From positions 1-64,000 of the forward strand of contig JANXMB010000075.1 of assembly GCA_025354865.1 (NCBI GenBank): DNA of 64,000 bases, given 5' to 3'. The notes below the pieces were generated by a model. It ran no database searches and was not told the origin of the DNA. It was given only the letters and a program-made list of their open reading frames with translations. Below are positions 17,180-25,046 of the stretch, in pieces (position 1 is the first letter of the stretch; each line of letters starts with the position of its first letter). A program made the position numbers and the translations under genes. The stretch comes from Acetobacteraceae bacterium (GTDB taxonomy: Bacteria > Pseudomonadota > Alphaproteobacteria > Acetobacterales > Acetobacteraceae).

Positions 17180-18019
17180 ATGGCGATCGCAATCGCGAAA
17201 CTATCCGACCACACTGGCGCCGAGGTGACCGGCGTCGATCTGACCCAACCGATCGATGCCGAGACAAAAGCGCTGCTCAATCGCGCTTTCGTGGAACACG
17301 GCGTGCTGGTGGTGCGCGATCAGACGATGGACCCGCAGCAAGTGCTGGCGGCGGTGCAATTGTTCGGAGAAGTGTTCATCCAGCACAACACGCGGTTTGC
17401 GCTGCCGGAATGCCCGCAGATCCATTACATCTCCAACCAGGATAAATTCCCCGACGGCACCCGCTACATCCCCGGCGAGGGCTACCACACCGACCATTCC
17501 AACGATGCGCGCCCGCCCAAGGCAACGGTGTTGTATGCAAAGACGCTGCCGGACCAGGGCGGCGACACGCAGTACGTGAACATGCATCGCGCCTACGAGA
17601 CCCTGCCCGCCGCCATGCAGGCTCGGATTGCCGATCTGCAGGCGATCCATGTCTACCAGAACAGCCACAGCACACGGAAACTGATGGGACTGACCGATGC
17701 GGCGAAGGAGCGGGTGCCCAACGCGGTGCTGCATCCGATCGTCCGCACCCACCCGGAAACCGGCCGCAAGGCGATCTATATCAACCCGATTCGGATCGAA
17801 GGCATCCTCGGGCTTGCGCACGCGGAGGCATTGCCGCTGCTGGACGCATTGCTTGCCCATGCGATCCGGCCGGAGCACCAGTATCGCCACCAATGGCGGC
17901 AGGGCGATCTGACGATGTGGGACAATCGCTGCCTGCTGCACAAGGCGAACGGCGACTACGATATGGAGCAGCTTCGGTATCTCTACCGGGTGATGCTGAA
18001 GGGCAGCGTGCCGATGTAG
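17180..18019 (+). CDS. TauD/TfdA-family 2-oxoglutarate-dependent dioxygenase, 279 aa
   Basis: A non-haem iron enzyme of the taurine/alpha-ketoglutarate dioxygenase family. The iron ligands are H-T-D in GYHTDHSNDARP and the distal His in MWDNRCLLHKAN; the 2-oxoglutarate-binding Arg is in QLRYLYRVML. The N-terminal GAEVTGVDLTQPID is the standard opening. It has an excellent ribosome binding site (CGGAGG). Such enzymes hydroxylate taurine, alkylsulfates, phenoxyacids or other acids; the substrate here is unknown. A strong hairpin follows its stop. Confidence 0.88.
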   Translation: MAIAIAKLSDHTGAEVTGVDLTQPIDAETKALLNRAFVEHGVLVVRDQTMDPQQVLAAVQLFGEVFIQHNTRFALPECPQIHYISNQDKFPDGTRYIPGEGYHTDHSNDARPPKATVLYAKTLPDQGGDTQYVNMHRAYETLPAAMQARIADLQAIHVYQNSHSTRKLMGLTDAAKERVPNAVLHPIVRTHPETGRKAIYINPIRIEGILGLAHAEALPLLDALLAHAIRPEHQYRHQWRQGDLTMWDNRCLLHKANGDYDMEQLRYLYRVMLKGSVPM

Positions 18020-18021
18020 TA

Positions 18022-18047
18022 CCGGCCCGACTTTGCAGTCGGGCCGG
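18022..18047. terminator. Strong hairpin between convergent genes
   Basis: Perfect 11-bp arms (CCGGCCCGACT at 18022-18032 and AGTCGGGCCGG at 18037-18047) enclose a TTGC loop, just after the dioxygenase stop. No T-run follows directly, so termination efficiency is uncertain. It lies between convergent genes and could serve both. Confidence 0.6.
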
Positions 18048-18062
18048 GTTACGCGGGTTTTG

Positions 18063-18116
18063 GTTACGCCCGGTCTTCGTTACGCCCGGTCTTCGTTACA
18101 CCCGGTCTTCGTTACA
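18063..18116. repeat. 16-bp tandem repeat, three copies plus partial
   Basis: GTTACGCCCGGTCTTC occurs at 18063-18078 and 18079-18094, with a one-base variant at 18095-18110, then a partial copy. The partial copy contains the TAA stop of the minus-strand gene at 18112, so the array is built from that gene's end. Confidence 0.9.
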
Positions 18117-18513
18117 CGGGTGCGAAGAACGGCATGGCCGGGCCGTCGCCCTCGGTCTGGATGAATTTCAGCTTCACCGCCATGCCGATCTTCACGTCCT
18201 TGAAGTCGATATCGACGATGTTGGTCATCATGCGCGGCCCCTCGGCCAACTCCACATAGGCGATGCAGTAGGGCGGGTTGGCGCGTTCCATCACCGAGTA
18301 GCTGTAGATCGTGCCGGCACCCGACACCTCTTTCCATTCGACCGGACCCAGGGTGAACGGGGAAATACCGCGGGGGTACCAGATGTATTTCCCGGTCTGC
18401 ACGCATTGCGGCAGAACCAGCTTACCGGCGGCGGCAGCGTCGAAGAACGGCCTGGTTTCCGGGTTGGTATCGGGAGTCCCGACGAACGGGATTTTGCGCT
18501 GAACATAAGCCAT
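18112..18513 (-). CDS. DUF35 OB-fold/zinc-ribbon acyl-CoA-associated protein, 133 aa
   Basis: The companion of thiolase-like proteins. The N-terminal part corresponds to the rubredoxin-like zinc ribbon, but only one Cys is left (LPQCVQTGKYIWYPR), so zinc binding is doubtful. The C-terminal part is the OB-fold (GAGTIYSYSVMERANPPYCIAYVELAEGP). In better-known systems DUF35 proteins bind thiolases or HMG-CoA synthase and channel the CoA ester. It is 6 bp downstream of the thiolase-like gene on the same strand, which supports a complex. Its stop is embedded in the 16-bp repeats. Confidence 0.85.
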   Translation of the reverse strand: MAYVQRKIPFVGTPDTNPETRPFFDAAAAGKLVLPQCVQTGKYIWYPRGISPFTLGPVEWKEVSGAGTIYSYSVMERANPPYCIAYVELAEGPRMMTNIVDIDFKDVKIGMAVKLKFIQTEGDGPAMPFFAPV

Positions 18514-18519
18514 GGACGA

Positions 18520-19689
18520 TTACTCCCGTTCCAGAATGACGGTGCTACCGACATGGCGGGTGCCCAGGGACCCACCGGTGCCGTGCGCGATGGCCAGATC
18601 GCAGTTGGCGACCTGCACCGCCGGGTGCGCTTCGCCGCGAAGCTGGCGCACCGCTTCGATGATTTTGGTGATGCCGCCGCGATTGGCCGGGTGGTTGGAG
18701 CACAATCCACCGCCATCGGTGTTGAACGGCAGCTTGCCGACGCCCGAGATCAGGTTCCCGTCCATGACGAACTTGCCGCCCTGGCCCTTTTCGCAGAACC
18801 CGAGGTCTTCGAGCTGCATCAGAACCGTGATGGTGAAGCTGTCGTAGATCGACGCGTATTTGATGTCGGTCGGCTTGATGCCAGCCATCGCCCAGGCCGG
18901 CGGGCCGGACCAACGCGCGGCGGAAAAGGTCAGATCGACTTCTCCGCCCGACTGGTTCTTGGCGGCTTCGCCGACGCCGATCACCTTCACCAGCGGCCGC
19001 TTCAGGCTGCGGGCGATTTCCGGCTTGGTGACGATCAAGGCGCCGCCGCCGTCGGAGATAACGCAGCAATCCAGACGGTGCAGCGGGCTGGCGACCATCG
19101 GGGAGTTCACGACGTCTTCCACCGTCACCACATCGCGCAGCATCGCGTGCGGGTTGTGCTGCGCATGGTGCGAGGCAGCAACCTTGATCCAGGCGAGTTG
19201 TTCGCTGGTGGTGCCATACTCGTACATGTGCCGCTGTGCGCAGAGGGCGTACATGTTCGCCGTCGCGGGGCCGTACGGGTATTCGAACTGCATCTCCGCC
19301 TGGGCGGGGTTGCCGGCGCGCGGCGCGGTGCCGGTGGCCTGGCCCTCGCTACGCGGGCGGCCGGCCAGCGTGATCAGGCACACATTGGCGCGCCCGGTGG
19401 CAATGGCCTGCAACGCATGCCCGACGGCAACCTGATAGGACGATCCACCGACGTCGGTGGAGTCCATGTGACGCACCTTCAAGCCCATGTAGTCGATCAT
19501 CGACATCGGACCGAGGCCCGGGGCATCGCCCGCGCAATAGTATGCGTCCACGTCGTCCTTGGACAGGCCGGCATCGGCCAGTGCCCCGGCGGCGCATTCG
19601 GCATGAAGCAAAGTGACCGACTTATCGGTCGCCTTGCGCGTGGGATGCTCCCAGGCACCCACGATATATCCCGCACCCTTCAAACTCAT
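18520..19689 (-). CDS. Thiolase-like protein (SCP-x type), 389 aa
   Basis: It has the thiolase fold but belongs to the non-decarboxylating/SCP-x-like branch often paired with DUF35 proteins. DVGGSSYQVAVGHALQAIATG marks the position of the usual nucleophilic Cys, which reads Ser here. ASIYDSFTITVLMQLEDLG and NTDGGGLCSNHPANRGG are the C-terminal catalytic regions, with the conserved NHP and a final HGTGGSLG. The missing Cys suggests a role other than classical thiolysis, such as retro-aldol cleavage of a side chain as in steroid degradation (family knowledge, not shown here). The start at 19689 has a GGAG box. Confidence 0.85.
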   Translation of the reverse strand: MSLKGAGYIVGAWEHPTRKATDKSVTLLHAECAAGALADAGLSKDDVDAYYCAGDAPGLGPMSMIDYMGLKVRHMDSTDVGGSSYQVAVGHALQAIATGRANVCLITLAGRPRSEGQATGTAPRAGNPAQAEMQFEYPYGPATANMYALCAQRHMYEYGTTSEQLAWIKVAASHHAQHNPHAMLRDVVTVEDVVNSPMVASPLHRLDCCVISDGGGALIVTKPEIARSLKRPLVKVIGVGEAAKNQSGGEVDLTFSAARWSGPPAWAMAGIKPTDIKYASIYDSFTITVLMQLEDLGFCEKGQGGKFVMDGNLISGVGKLPFNTDGGGLCSNHPANRGGITKIIEAVRQLRGEAHPAVQVANCDLAIAHGTGGSLGTRHVGSTVILERE

Positions 19690-19779
19690 GCTTCGCTCCC
19701 ATTGGGTGGGCCGCGCCATTGGTCGATGGCGTCGAACCCGGTTCTCGTCGGGGGATTATACCGATGGGTAGGCTGGGCG

Positions 19780-19891
19780 CTAGTGGTCCGATCCTGACGC
19801 TTGGGTCCCAAGCGTTAGGTGAATCGGCCCACCAAATCAAAGCCTAGTGGTCAGAATCTGACGGTTCTTTTCGTCGGATTCTGACCACTAG
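19780..19891. repeat. Two hairpins built from IS630-type ends
   Basis: The first imperfect palindrome starts at CTAGTGGTCCGATCCTGACG (19780) and folds back by about 19835. The second has 19-bp arms at 19844-19862 and 19873-19891 (CTAGTGGTCAGAATCTGAC and its reverse complement, one mismatch) around a 10-bp loop. TAGTGGTCAGA-like termini are typical of IS630-family ends. A third degenerate end (GAGTTCTGACTCA) follows near 19904. Confidence 0.65.
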
Positions 19892-19947
19892 CCGACGCGG
19901 GCCGAGTTCTGACTCAATACGGGTGTTGGATCAGGAGGCCATTAGAC

Positions 19948-20031
19948 ATGGGAGCGCCTTATTCTCTGGACTTGAGTGAGCGCGTTGTTGCGGCCGTTGA
20001 GGTCGGCGGCATGTCTCGGCGCCGGGCTGGC
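19948..20031 (+). pseudogene. N-terminal remnant of an IS630-family transposase
   Basis: About 28 codons remain: MGAPYSLDLSERVVAAVEVG, then GMSRRRAG, which is the usual N-terminal helix-turn-helix start of IS630-family transposases (normally continuing RRxAAxxF). Similarity then stops and the frame runs into unrelated sequence next to pyrF. A GGAGG ribosome binding site is kept upstream. With the end-like hairpins at 19780-19891 this marks an old, deleted insertion sequence, probably linked to the arrival of the foreign-looking pyrF. Confidence 0.75.
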
Positions 20032-20092
20032 CATGATGGCGCCGACTTCGGTCGATTAATGCGGGTACCGGCATCGGGCGAAGGTGGCTTGA

Positions 20093-20875
20093 TCACCCCG
20101 GCAATCTGGCCGCTTCCTCCATTTCCTCAATAAACGCTTGCGCCTCTCTTACGGGATCGTCAGCATTTACAATTGGCCTGCCTACGACAAGATAGTCCGC
20201 ACCGCTTGCGATCGCCTCGCCGGGCGTCGCGATTCTTTTCTGGTCATCCGCAGCAGCGTTCTTCCGCCGAACGCCGGGCGTCGCAATAAGTAGTCCATCG
20301 GACGCAGCAAGTTCCCGCAGATCGTTCGGTTGGTCATCGGCGGACGCGATAATGCCATCGCATCCGCTTTGAACTGCTAACCGAGCCCGTAATTGGACCA
20401 ACGCGCGGGCGCCAACGGCATATCCCATTGCCGCCAATGCCGCGTCGTCAAGGCTTGTCAACACAGTAATCGCGAATACCTTTAGGTTGGAATCTTTCTT
20501 CGCCGCAACGGCGGCTCGCATGATGCTTTCGTCACCGTGCACTGTGATGAAATCCACTTCCCGCCGAACGGCGGATGCCACAGCCCCGCTTACGGTTTCA
20601 GGGATATCATACATTTTGGCATCAAGAAAAATCCTGTTGCCCTCATCCTTTAACTGGGTCAACAAATCGCCGAAGCCCGGTTCGTACTGTAGCCGAAGGC
20701 CGAGCTTAAAGAATGACACGATCCCCTTGAGAGACTTGACCGCGTTCTTAGCTTGATCTATACTGTGAAAATCCAATGCAACGATCAGGCGGTCTGCCAT
20801 CTTAACCGGCAAACTACGACCCGCGCGCGATTTCACGACAGCCAAGGCATCTGGCATTGCCGGTGCTTCCCTCAT
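20093..20875 (-). CDS. pyrF: Orotidine 5'-phosphate decarboxylase, foreign-looking copy
   Basis: A TIM-barrel enzyme that converts OMP to UMP. The catalytic Asp-Lys-Asp-Lys network is present: IVALDFHSIDQA, FFKLGLRLQYEPG, and FLDAKMYDIPETV (D-x-K-x-x-D). The phosphate loop ATPGVRRK and GADYLVVGRPI are also there. At 260 aa it is slightly long. The family usually starts near MADRLIVALD (20800); the longer starts at 20875 and 20857 add about 25 and 19 residues. Its base composition is clearly lower in G+C than its neighbours and it lies beside IS630 debris, so horizontal transfer is likely. No other pyrimidine gene is nearby. Confidence 0.88.
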   Translation of the reverse strand: MREAPAMPDALAVVKSRAGRSLPVKMADRLIVALDFHSIDQAKNAVKSLKGIVSFFKLGLRLQYEPGFGDLLTQLKDEGNRIFLDAKMYDIPETVSGAVASAVRREVDFITVHGDESIMRAAVAAKKDSNLKVFAITVLTSLDDAALAAMGYAVGARALVQLRARLAVQSGCDGIIASADDQPNDLRELAASDGLLIATPGVRRKNAAADDQKRIATPGEAIASGADYLVVGRPIVNADDPVREAQAFIEEMEEAARLPG

Positions 20876-21302
20876 TTGAATTGGCCGTTTGCGGGAGTCC
20901 GAATCACATGCGGCTGCAACTGCATCACCTTAGATGGCGTGCCTTCGATTTGCCACGTAACTTCGACGCATAACGACATAATAATCCATAGATTCCGGGA
21001 TCGAAGCCCGTTCGGCCTCAACCTTACAAGCGTGTTTTATGGCAGAGTGGTGGACTCAGCAAGCCGGCTCATGCACATTCGATCCATAAGAACTGCGTTC
21101 ATCTCATCGGAAGCAGCGCCCTGATGATAGAGGGACGCGCCGCGCCAGCCCGCGCTTTTCCAGCCGAACAGACTCGGCTCGGGGGAACCGAACCGCCCGA
21201 TCAATGGCTTTCCTGCCTGACAGCGGCGGCTATCATCGCGTATCGGGAGCACGGATGACGTGAAGGGCCCGCCGGAACCACAGCCCCACGCCCGCGCCCC
21301 GC
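20876..21302. other. Gap upstream of pyrF, no gene seen
   Basis: This 427-bp stretch between divergent pyrF and the end of the CoA-transferase gene has mixed composition: low G+C near pyrF, normal near 21200. Short open frames in it have no recognisable protein features. The pyrF promoter should be here, but I see no clear -35/-10 pair. The junction from foreign to native DNA is probably around 21050-21150 (inference from composition). Confidence 0.4.
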
Positions 21303-22505
21303 CTAAATAACCGCCGCCGCTTTCAAACGCGCCATCTCCGCATCGTCCAGACCCAGCATGCCCTGGTAAATCGCCTCGTTATGGGCGCCGAGGGGTTGGC
21401 CCAACCATTTCACAACGCCCGGCGTGTCGCTGAGCCGAGGCACGAGGTTGGGGACCGACAAGGGGCCGACACGCGGGTCCTCCATCGTCAGGATGTTTTC
21501 GCGGGCGGCGTATTGCGGGTCCTGGAAAATCTCGTCGATCGCGTAGACCGGGCCGCAGGGGACCTGCGATAGCGCGCATTTGTCCATCAGGTCCGCCCGA
21601 TCGAGCGTCGCGGTCCAGGCGCCCACCGTTTCGTCCACCAAAGCGCGATCGCGCTCCCGATGCGCCAGGGGGCCCCAACTATCGGCGCCCGCAAGGTCGG
21701 GGCGGCCCATCGCCTCGGCCAGACGAGCGAAAATCTTGTCGTTGGTGCAGGCGATGGCGATCCAGCGGCCGTCTTTGGTCGGGTAATGGCTGTGCGGCAC
21801 GACGTTGACGGTGCCCGGCCCCATGCGTTGGCGCACCAGTCCGGTTTGTTGGAAGGCCGGTGCCAACTCGTCCAGAATGCGGAAAATCGGCTCGTACAGC
21901 CCGATATCGACCATCTGGCCGCGCCCGGTTTTTTCCCTCGCTTGCAGCGCCAGCAGCACGCCCATCGCGCCATAAATCCCCGCCATGTAGTCGGGAATGG
22001 TGGCCGAACCCGGCGTGACCGGGGCGCGATCGGGATAGCCCGCCAGGAACGACAGCCCGCCGAACGCGTTGCCGATGCGCCCGAACCCCGGGCGGTCCTT
22101 GTACGGCCCGGTCTGGCCGTAGCCGGTAATACGCACCATGATCAGGCGCGGATTGACCGCCGACAGCACGTCCCAGCCCAGACCCCATTGCTCCATCGTG
22201 CCGGGCTGGAAGTTCTCGATCAGGACGTCCGATTGTTCCACCAGCCGCTTGATCAGCGCGACCCCGTCGGGCTTGCGCAGATCGAGCGTGATGCACTGCT
22301 TGTTGCGCGATTCCGACAACCACGGCAGCGAATCGCCGCACGCCGTCATGGTGCCGAACCGCCGCGTGGCGTCGCCGACGACCGGCAGTTCGACCTTGAT
22401 CACCTCGGCGCCGAATTCTCCGAGCTGAGTGGCGCAGAAGGGGCCGGCGAGAAAGGTGGCGAGATCGAGGACGCGGCAACCCTGCAACGCCTGCACGTCG
22501 ATCAT
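21303..22505 (-). CDS. CaiB/BaiF-family CoA-transferase, 400 aa
   Basis: A family III CoA-transferase that moves CoA between organic acids. It shows CRVLDLATFLAGPFCATQLGEFGAEVIKVE at the N-terminus, the adenine-binding region RNKQCITLDLRKPDG, VLIENFQPGTMEQWGLG, and the long central GYGQTGPYKDRPGFG. The stretch GQMVDIGLYEPIFR lies where the catalytic acidic residue normally sits. Its start overlaps the lyase gene stop (22502-22505), so it is the last gene of a coupled operon. It probably activates the acid substrate of this pathway, with the CitE-like lyase acting on the CoA ester. Confidence 0.88.
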   Translation of the reverse strand: MIDVQALQGCRVLDLATFLAGPFCATQLGEFGAEVIKVELPVVGDATRRFGTMTACGDSLPWLSESRNKQCITLDLRKPDGVALIKRLVEQSDVLIENFQPGTMEQWGLGWDVLSAVNPRLIMVRITGYGQTGPYKDRPGFGRIGNAFGGLSFLAGYPDRAPVTPGSATIPDYMAGIYGAMGVLLALQAREKTGRGQMVDIGLYEPIFRILDELAPAFQQTGLVRQRMGPGTVNVVPHSHYPTKDGRWIAIACTNDKIFARLAEAMGRPDLAGADSWGPLAHRERDRALVDETVGAWTATLDRADLMDKCALSQVPCGPVYAIDEIFQDPQYAARENILTMEDPRVGPLSVPNLVPRLSDTPGVVKWLGQPLGAHNEAIYQGMLGLDDAEMARLKAAAVI

Positions 22506-23353
22506 TGGATGCCTCCGCGCGCCAGCACCTGACGGGCGCGCTGCACGATGGGGTAATCGATGAACTGGCCGTCCAACTGGATCGACGCGAGGCCTTGTTT
22601 CTCCGCCGCATCGAACGCGGCGATGACACGGCGCGCTTTGGCGACGGTGGCGTCGTCGGGGGTGAAGGCGGCGTTGGTGACGGCGACCTGATCGGGATGG
22701 ATGCACATTTTGCCCTGAAACCCGAGATCGGCGGCGCGCTTTGCCGACAAAGCGAACCCCTCGGCATCGCGCAAATCCGCCCACACCGTATCCAGCGGCG
22801 GCGCCATCCCCGCTGCTCGGCAGGCCACCACGCAAGCGGCGCGATGGGGGAGCAATTCGGCCTCGTCGCGCGACCAGACCATCCCGAGGTCCAACGTAAA
22901 ATCCCCCGCCCCGAACGCCACCGATCGTGCTCGACTGCCCGCATTGCAGATCGCCGGCAGGGCCTGGATGCCCTTCGCGGTTTCGATGATGGGCAGCAGG
23001 TCGATGCCGCCCGGCGGCAGGCCGCGTTCCCGCTCCAACGAAGCAATGACCCAGTCGGCGGATTTCAACTCGTCCGGGGTTTCGCATTTCGGCAGGATAA
23101 TGCCGTCCAACCCGGCTTGGACGATGGCCACGAGGTCCGCGTAGCACCATTCGGTCGAAAGCGCGTTCACCCGCACATACAGCTTGCCATGCCGCGGCGC
23201 TTTGTAGGCGGCCACGACGAGTCCGCGCGTCGCCGGTTTTTCGCTGACGGCGACAGCATCTTCCAGATCCAGGATAACGCCGTCGGCCGGCAAAGACAGC
23301 GCTTTTTCGACCCGCCGCGCATGGTTGCCCGGCGCGAACAGCAGGCTTCTCAT
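22502..23353 (-). CDS. HpcH/HpaI-family CitE-like lyase, 283 aa
   Basis: A Mg-dependent TIM-barrel lyase related to citrate lyase beta and malyl-CoA/citramalyl-CoA lyase. It begins MRSLLFAPGNHARRVEKAL, has LDLEDAVA (metal-site acid), ILPKCETPDEL, LLPIIETAKGI (active-site Glu) and MCIHPDQV. These enzymes split 3-hydroxy-acyl-CoA thioesters into acetyl-CoA plus a keto acid. It overlaps both neighbours by four bases (ATGA), showing translational coupling with the flavin monooxygenase and the CoA-transferase. Confidence 0.87.
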   Translation of the reverse strand: MRSLLFAPGNHARRVEKALSLPADGVILDLEDAVAVSEKPATRGLVVAAYKAPRHGKLYVRVNALSTEWCYADLVAIVQAGLDGIILPKCETPDELKSADWVIASLERERGLPPGGIDLLPIIETAKGIQALPAICNAGSRARSVAFGAGDFTLDLGMVWSRDEAELLPHRAACVVACRAAGMAPPLDTVWADLRDAEGFALSAKRAADLGFQGKMCIHPDQVAVTNAAFTPDDATVAKARRVIAAFDAAEKQGLASIQLDGQFIDYPIVQRARQVLARGGIQ

Positions 23354-24717
23354 GGCGTGGCCTTCTGAACCATGTGGTAGTCCCGCGCGCGCGGGACGTG
23401 CAGGCCGAGGTTTTCCCGCAGCGTGGTGCCGCGATATTCCTTCTGGAACAACCCGCGCCGTTGCAGTTCCGGCACGAGCAGACGGACCACGTCCTCATAC
23501 GAGCCGGGCATATGGGTTGCAGCCAGAACGAACCCGTCGCAGGCGGGGGCGACGAACCATTCTTCCATCTGATCGGCGACCTGTTTCGGCGTGCCGCAGA
23601 ACATCTTGTGTTCCTTGACGGTGCCGCGACCCGATACTTCGACGAAATCCCGCACGGTCGGGTTTTTGTGGCCGGAATGCTGAATCACCCGCTCGCGGAA
23701 GCCGTGCCAACTGAAACCGGCGAGTTCTTCGTCGGAGAACGGTTCATCGTAGCCCTTGGCGCCGAAATCGTAGTTCAGCACTTCGGAAATCAGCACCAAC
23801 GCATCGACCGGACGGGCGGTTGCCTCGATCGTGGCGCGCTTTTCCTGCGCCGCACCTTCCGATTCCGCAACGCAGACGTAACAGGCCGGCGCCATGTGGA
23901 CGCTGTCGGGGTCTCGGCCGTCTTTGGCCACCTGTTCCTTGAAGGCTTTGTAGGCGATTTTACCGGCTTCGAGATTGTGGTGAATGACGAACACCAGTTC
24001 CGCCCATTTCGCTGCGAACGCCTGACCGCGCCCGGATTGCCCAGCCTGGATCAGCACCGGATGCCCCTGCGGGGAGCGCGGAACGCTGAACGGGCCGCGC
24101 GATTTGAAGTATTTGCCGACATGGTCCAGACGATGCACCATCGAACCGTCAGCGAACCGGCCGGAGGCTTTGTCGACGATCAGCGCCTCATCGTCCCAGG
24201 TATTCCAATGGCCCATGACGACATCCATGAATTCGTCCGCGCGATCGTAACGGGCGTCGTGTTCCATATGTTCGGCATGGCCGAAATTGGCCGCTTCGGC
24301 GCTGTTCAGCGAGGTCACGATATTCCAGGCGACCCGACCTTTCAGCATCAGGTCCATCGTCGCGAACACGCGGGCGACATGGTACGGCTCATAATACGTG
24401 GTGGAATAGGTGGTGCCGAGGCCCAGCTTGGACGTGGCCATGCCCATCGCCATCAACAGGGTGGATGGGTCCATCTTCACCGCGCGCACGCCGGCGTTGA
24501 TCGCCTCTAGATGGTTGCCGGTGTAAAGATCGGGCAACGCCAGCCGATCGTCGAAAAAGGCGAGTTGGATTTTGCCGTCTTCCAGAATGCGGGCGATGCG
24601 CTGGTAATATTCCGGGGTGAGAAAATCCGTCATGCTGGACGGGTGGCGCCAGGAGCCCGGCAGGTTGGAACAGTTCTGCGCCTGCAGGAAGGCGACCAGG
24701 GTCATCATGCGGTTCAT
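23350..24717 (-). CDS. Flavin-dependent monooxygenase of the NtaA/SnaA/DszA type, 455 aa
   Basis: A luciferase-like TIM-barrel monooxygenase that uses reduced FMN supplied by a separate reductase; none is visible here. It shows LPGSWRHPSS near the N-terminus, ILEDGKIQLAFFDDRLALP, TSKLGLGTTYSTTYYEPYHVARVFATMD, GRVAWNIVTSLNSAEAANFG, and the C-terminal VPELQRRGLFQKEYRGTTLR, which is typical of NtaA/SnaA/SoxA/DszA enzymes. Relatives attack nitrilotriacetate, pristinamycin or dibenzothiophene sulfone. The start at 24717 is the first ATG that gives the standard N-terminus. Confidence 0.9.
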   Translation of the reverse strand: MNRMMTLVAFLQAQNCSNLPGSWRHPSSMTDFLTPEYYQRIARILEDGKIQLAFFDDRLALPDLYTGNHLEAINAGVRAVKMDPSTLLMAMGMATSKLGLGTTYSTTYYEPYHVARVFATMDLMLKGRVAWNIVTSLNSAEAANFGHAEHMEHDARYDRADEFMDVVMGHWNTWDDEALIVDKASGRFADGSMVHRLDHVGKYFKSRGPFSVPRSPQGHPVLIQAGQSGRGQAFAAKWAELVFVIHHNLEAGKIAYKAFKEQVAKDGRDPDSVHMAPACYVCVAESEGAAQEKRATIEATARPVDALVLISEVLNYDFGAKGYDEPFSDEELAGFSWHGFRERVIQHSGHKNPTVRDFVEVSGRGTVKEHKMFCGTPKQVADQMEEWFVAPACDGFVLAATHMPGSYEDVVRLLVPELQRRGLFQKEYRGTTLRENLGLHVPRARDYHMVQKATP

Positions 24718-24733
24718 TGTGCGTTCTCGCGTC

Positions 24734-25045
24734 TCAGATGGGTAAATCGACGTCCAGCAGCGGGGCGTGCTGCTGGCAACCATAGACATCCGTATCGCCG
24801 AATTCACCGGCCGGTACCAGGCGCGGAAACGTCGCTTTGAAGGCGAAGGCCGCGTCGTACGGGGTGAACAGGACGTGCTCTGCCGGCACGTTATACAATC
24901 TGGCGAACAGGTCCGGACACAGCACGCCGGTCGCTTTCACCCGGCGGTAGGTGGCATCGTCTTCGAACACCACATCGATGGTCAGTTCGAACGGCCCGGC
25001 GTTCTTGCTTTTGCATACCCGAGCGGCGTGGCGGATAAGGGTCAT
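24734..25045 (-). CDS. DUF4387 protein, 103 aa
   Basis: A small protein that usually accompanies AtuA/DUF1446 proteins. The visible pattern is RHAARVCKSKNAGPFELTID, DVVFEDDATYRRV, and NVPAEHVLFTPYDAAFAFKA, which I recognise as DUF4387. The start codon lies one base after the stop of the AtuA-like gene, so the two are translated together and may form one enzyme, as fused versions are known. No catalytic role is established for the family. Confidence 0.8.
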   Translation of the reverse strand: MTLIRHAARVCKSKNAGPFELTIDVVFEDDATYRRVKATGVLCPDLFARLYNVPAEHVLFTPYDAAFAFKATFPRLVPAGEFGDTDVYGCQQHAPLLDVDLPI

Positions 25046-25046
25046 G

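Noticed and set aside
18063-18116. CRISPR-like array
   Set aside because: The 16-bp units are directly adjacent with no spacers, and no cas genes are nearby.
18080-18406. Alternative minus-strand frame overlapping the DUF35 gene
   Set aside because: It is rich in Arg and His without motifs, while the other frame gives a recognisable OB-fold protein.
21035-21090. A possible tRNA-like stretch (GGCAGAGTGGTGGACT...)
   Set aside because: No matching acceptor stem, anticodon arm or T-loop could be folded.
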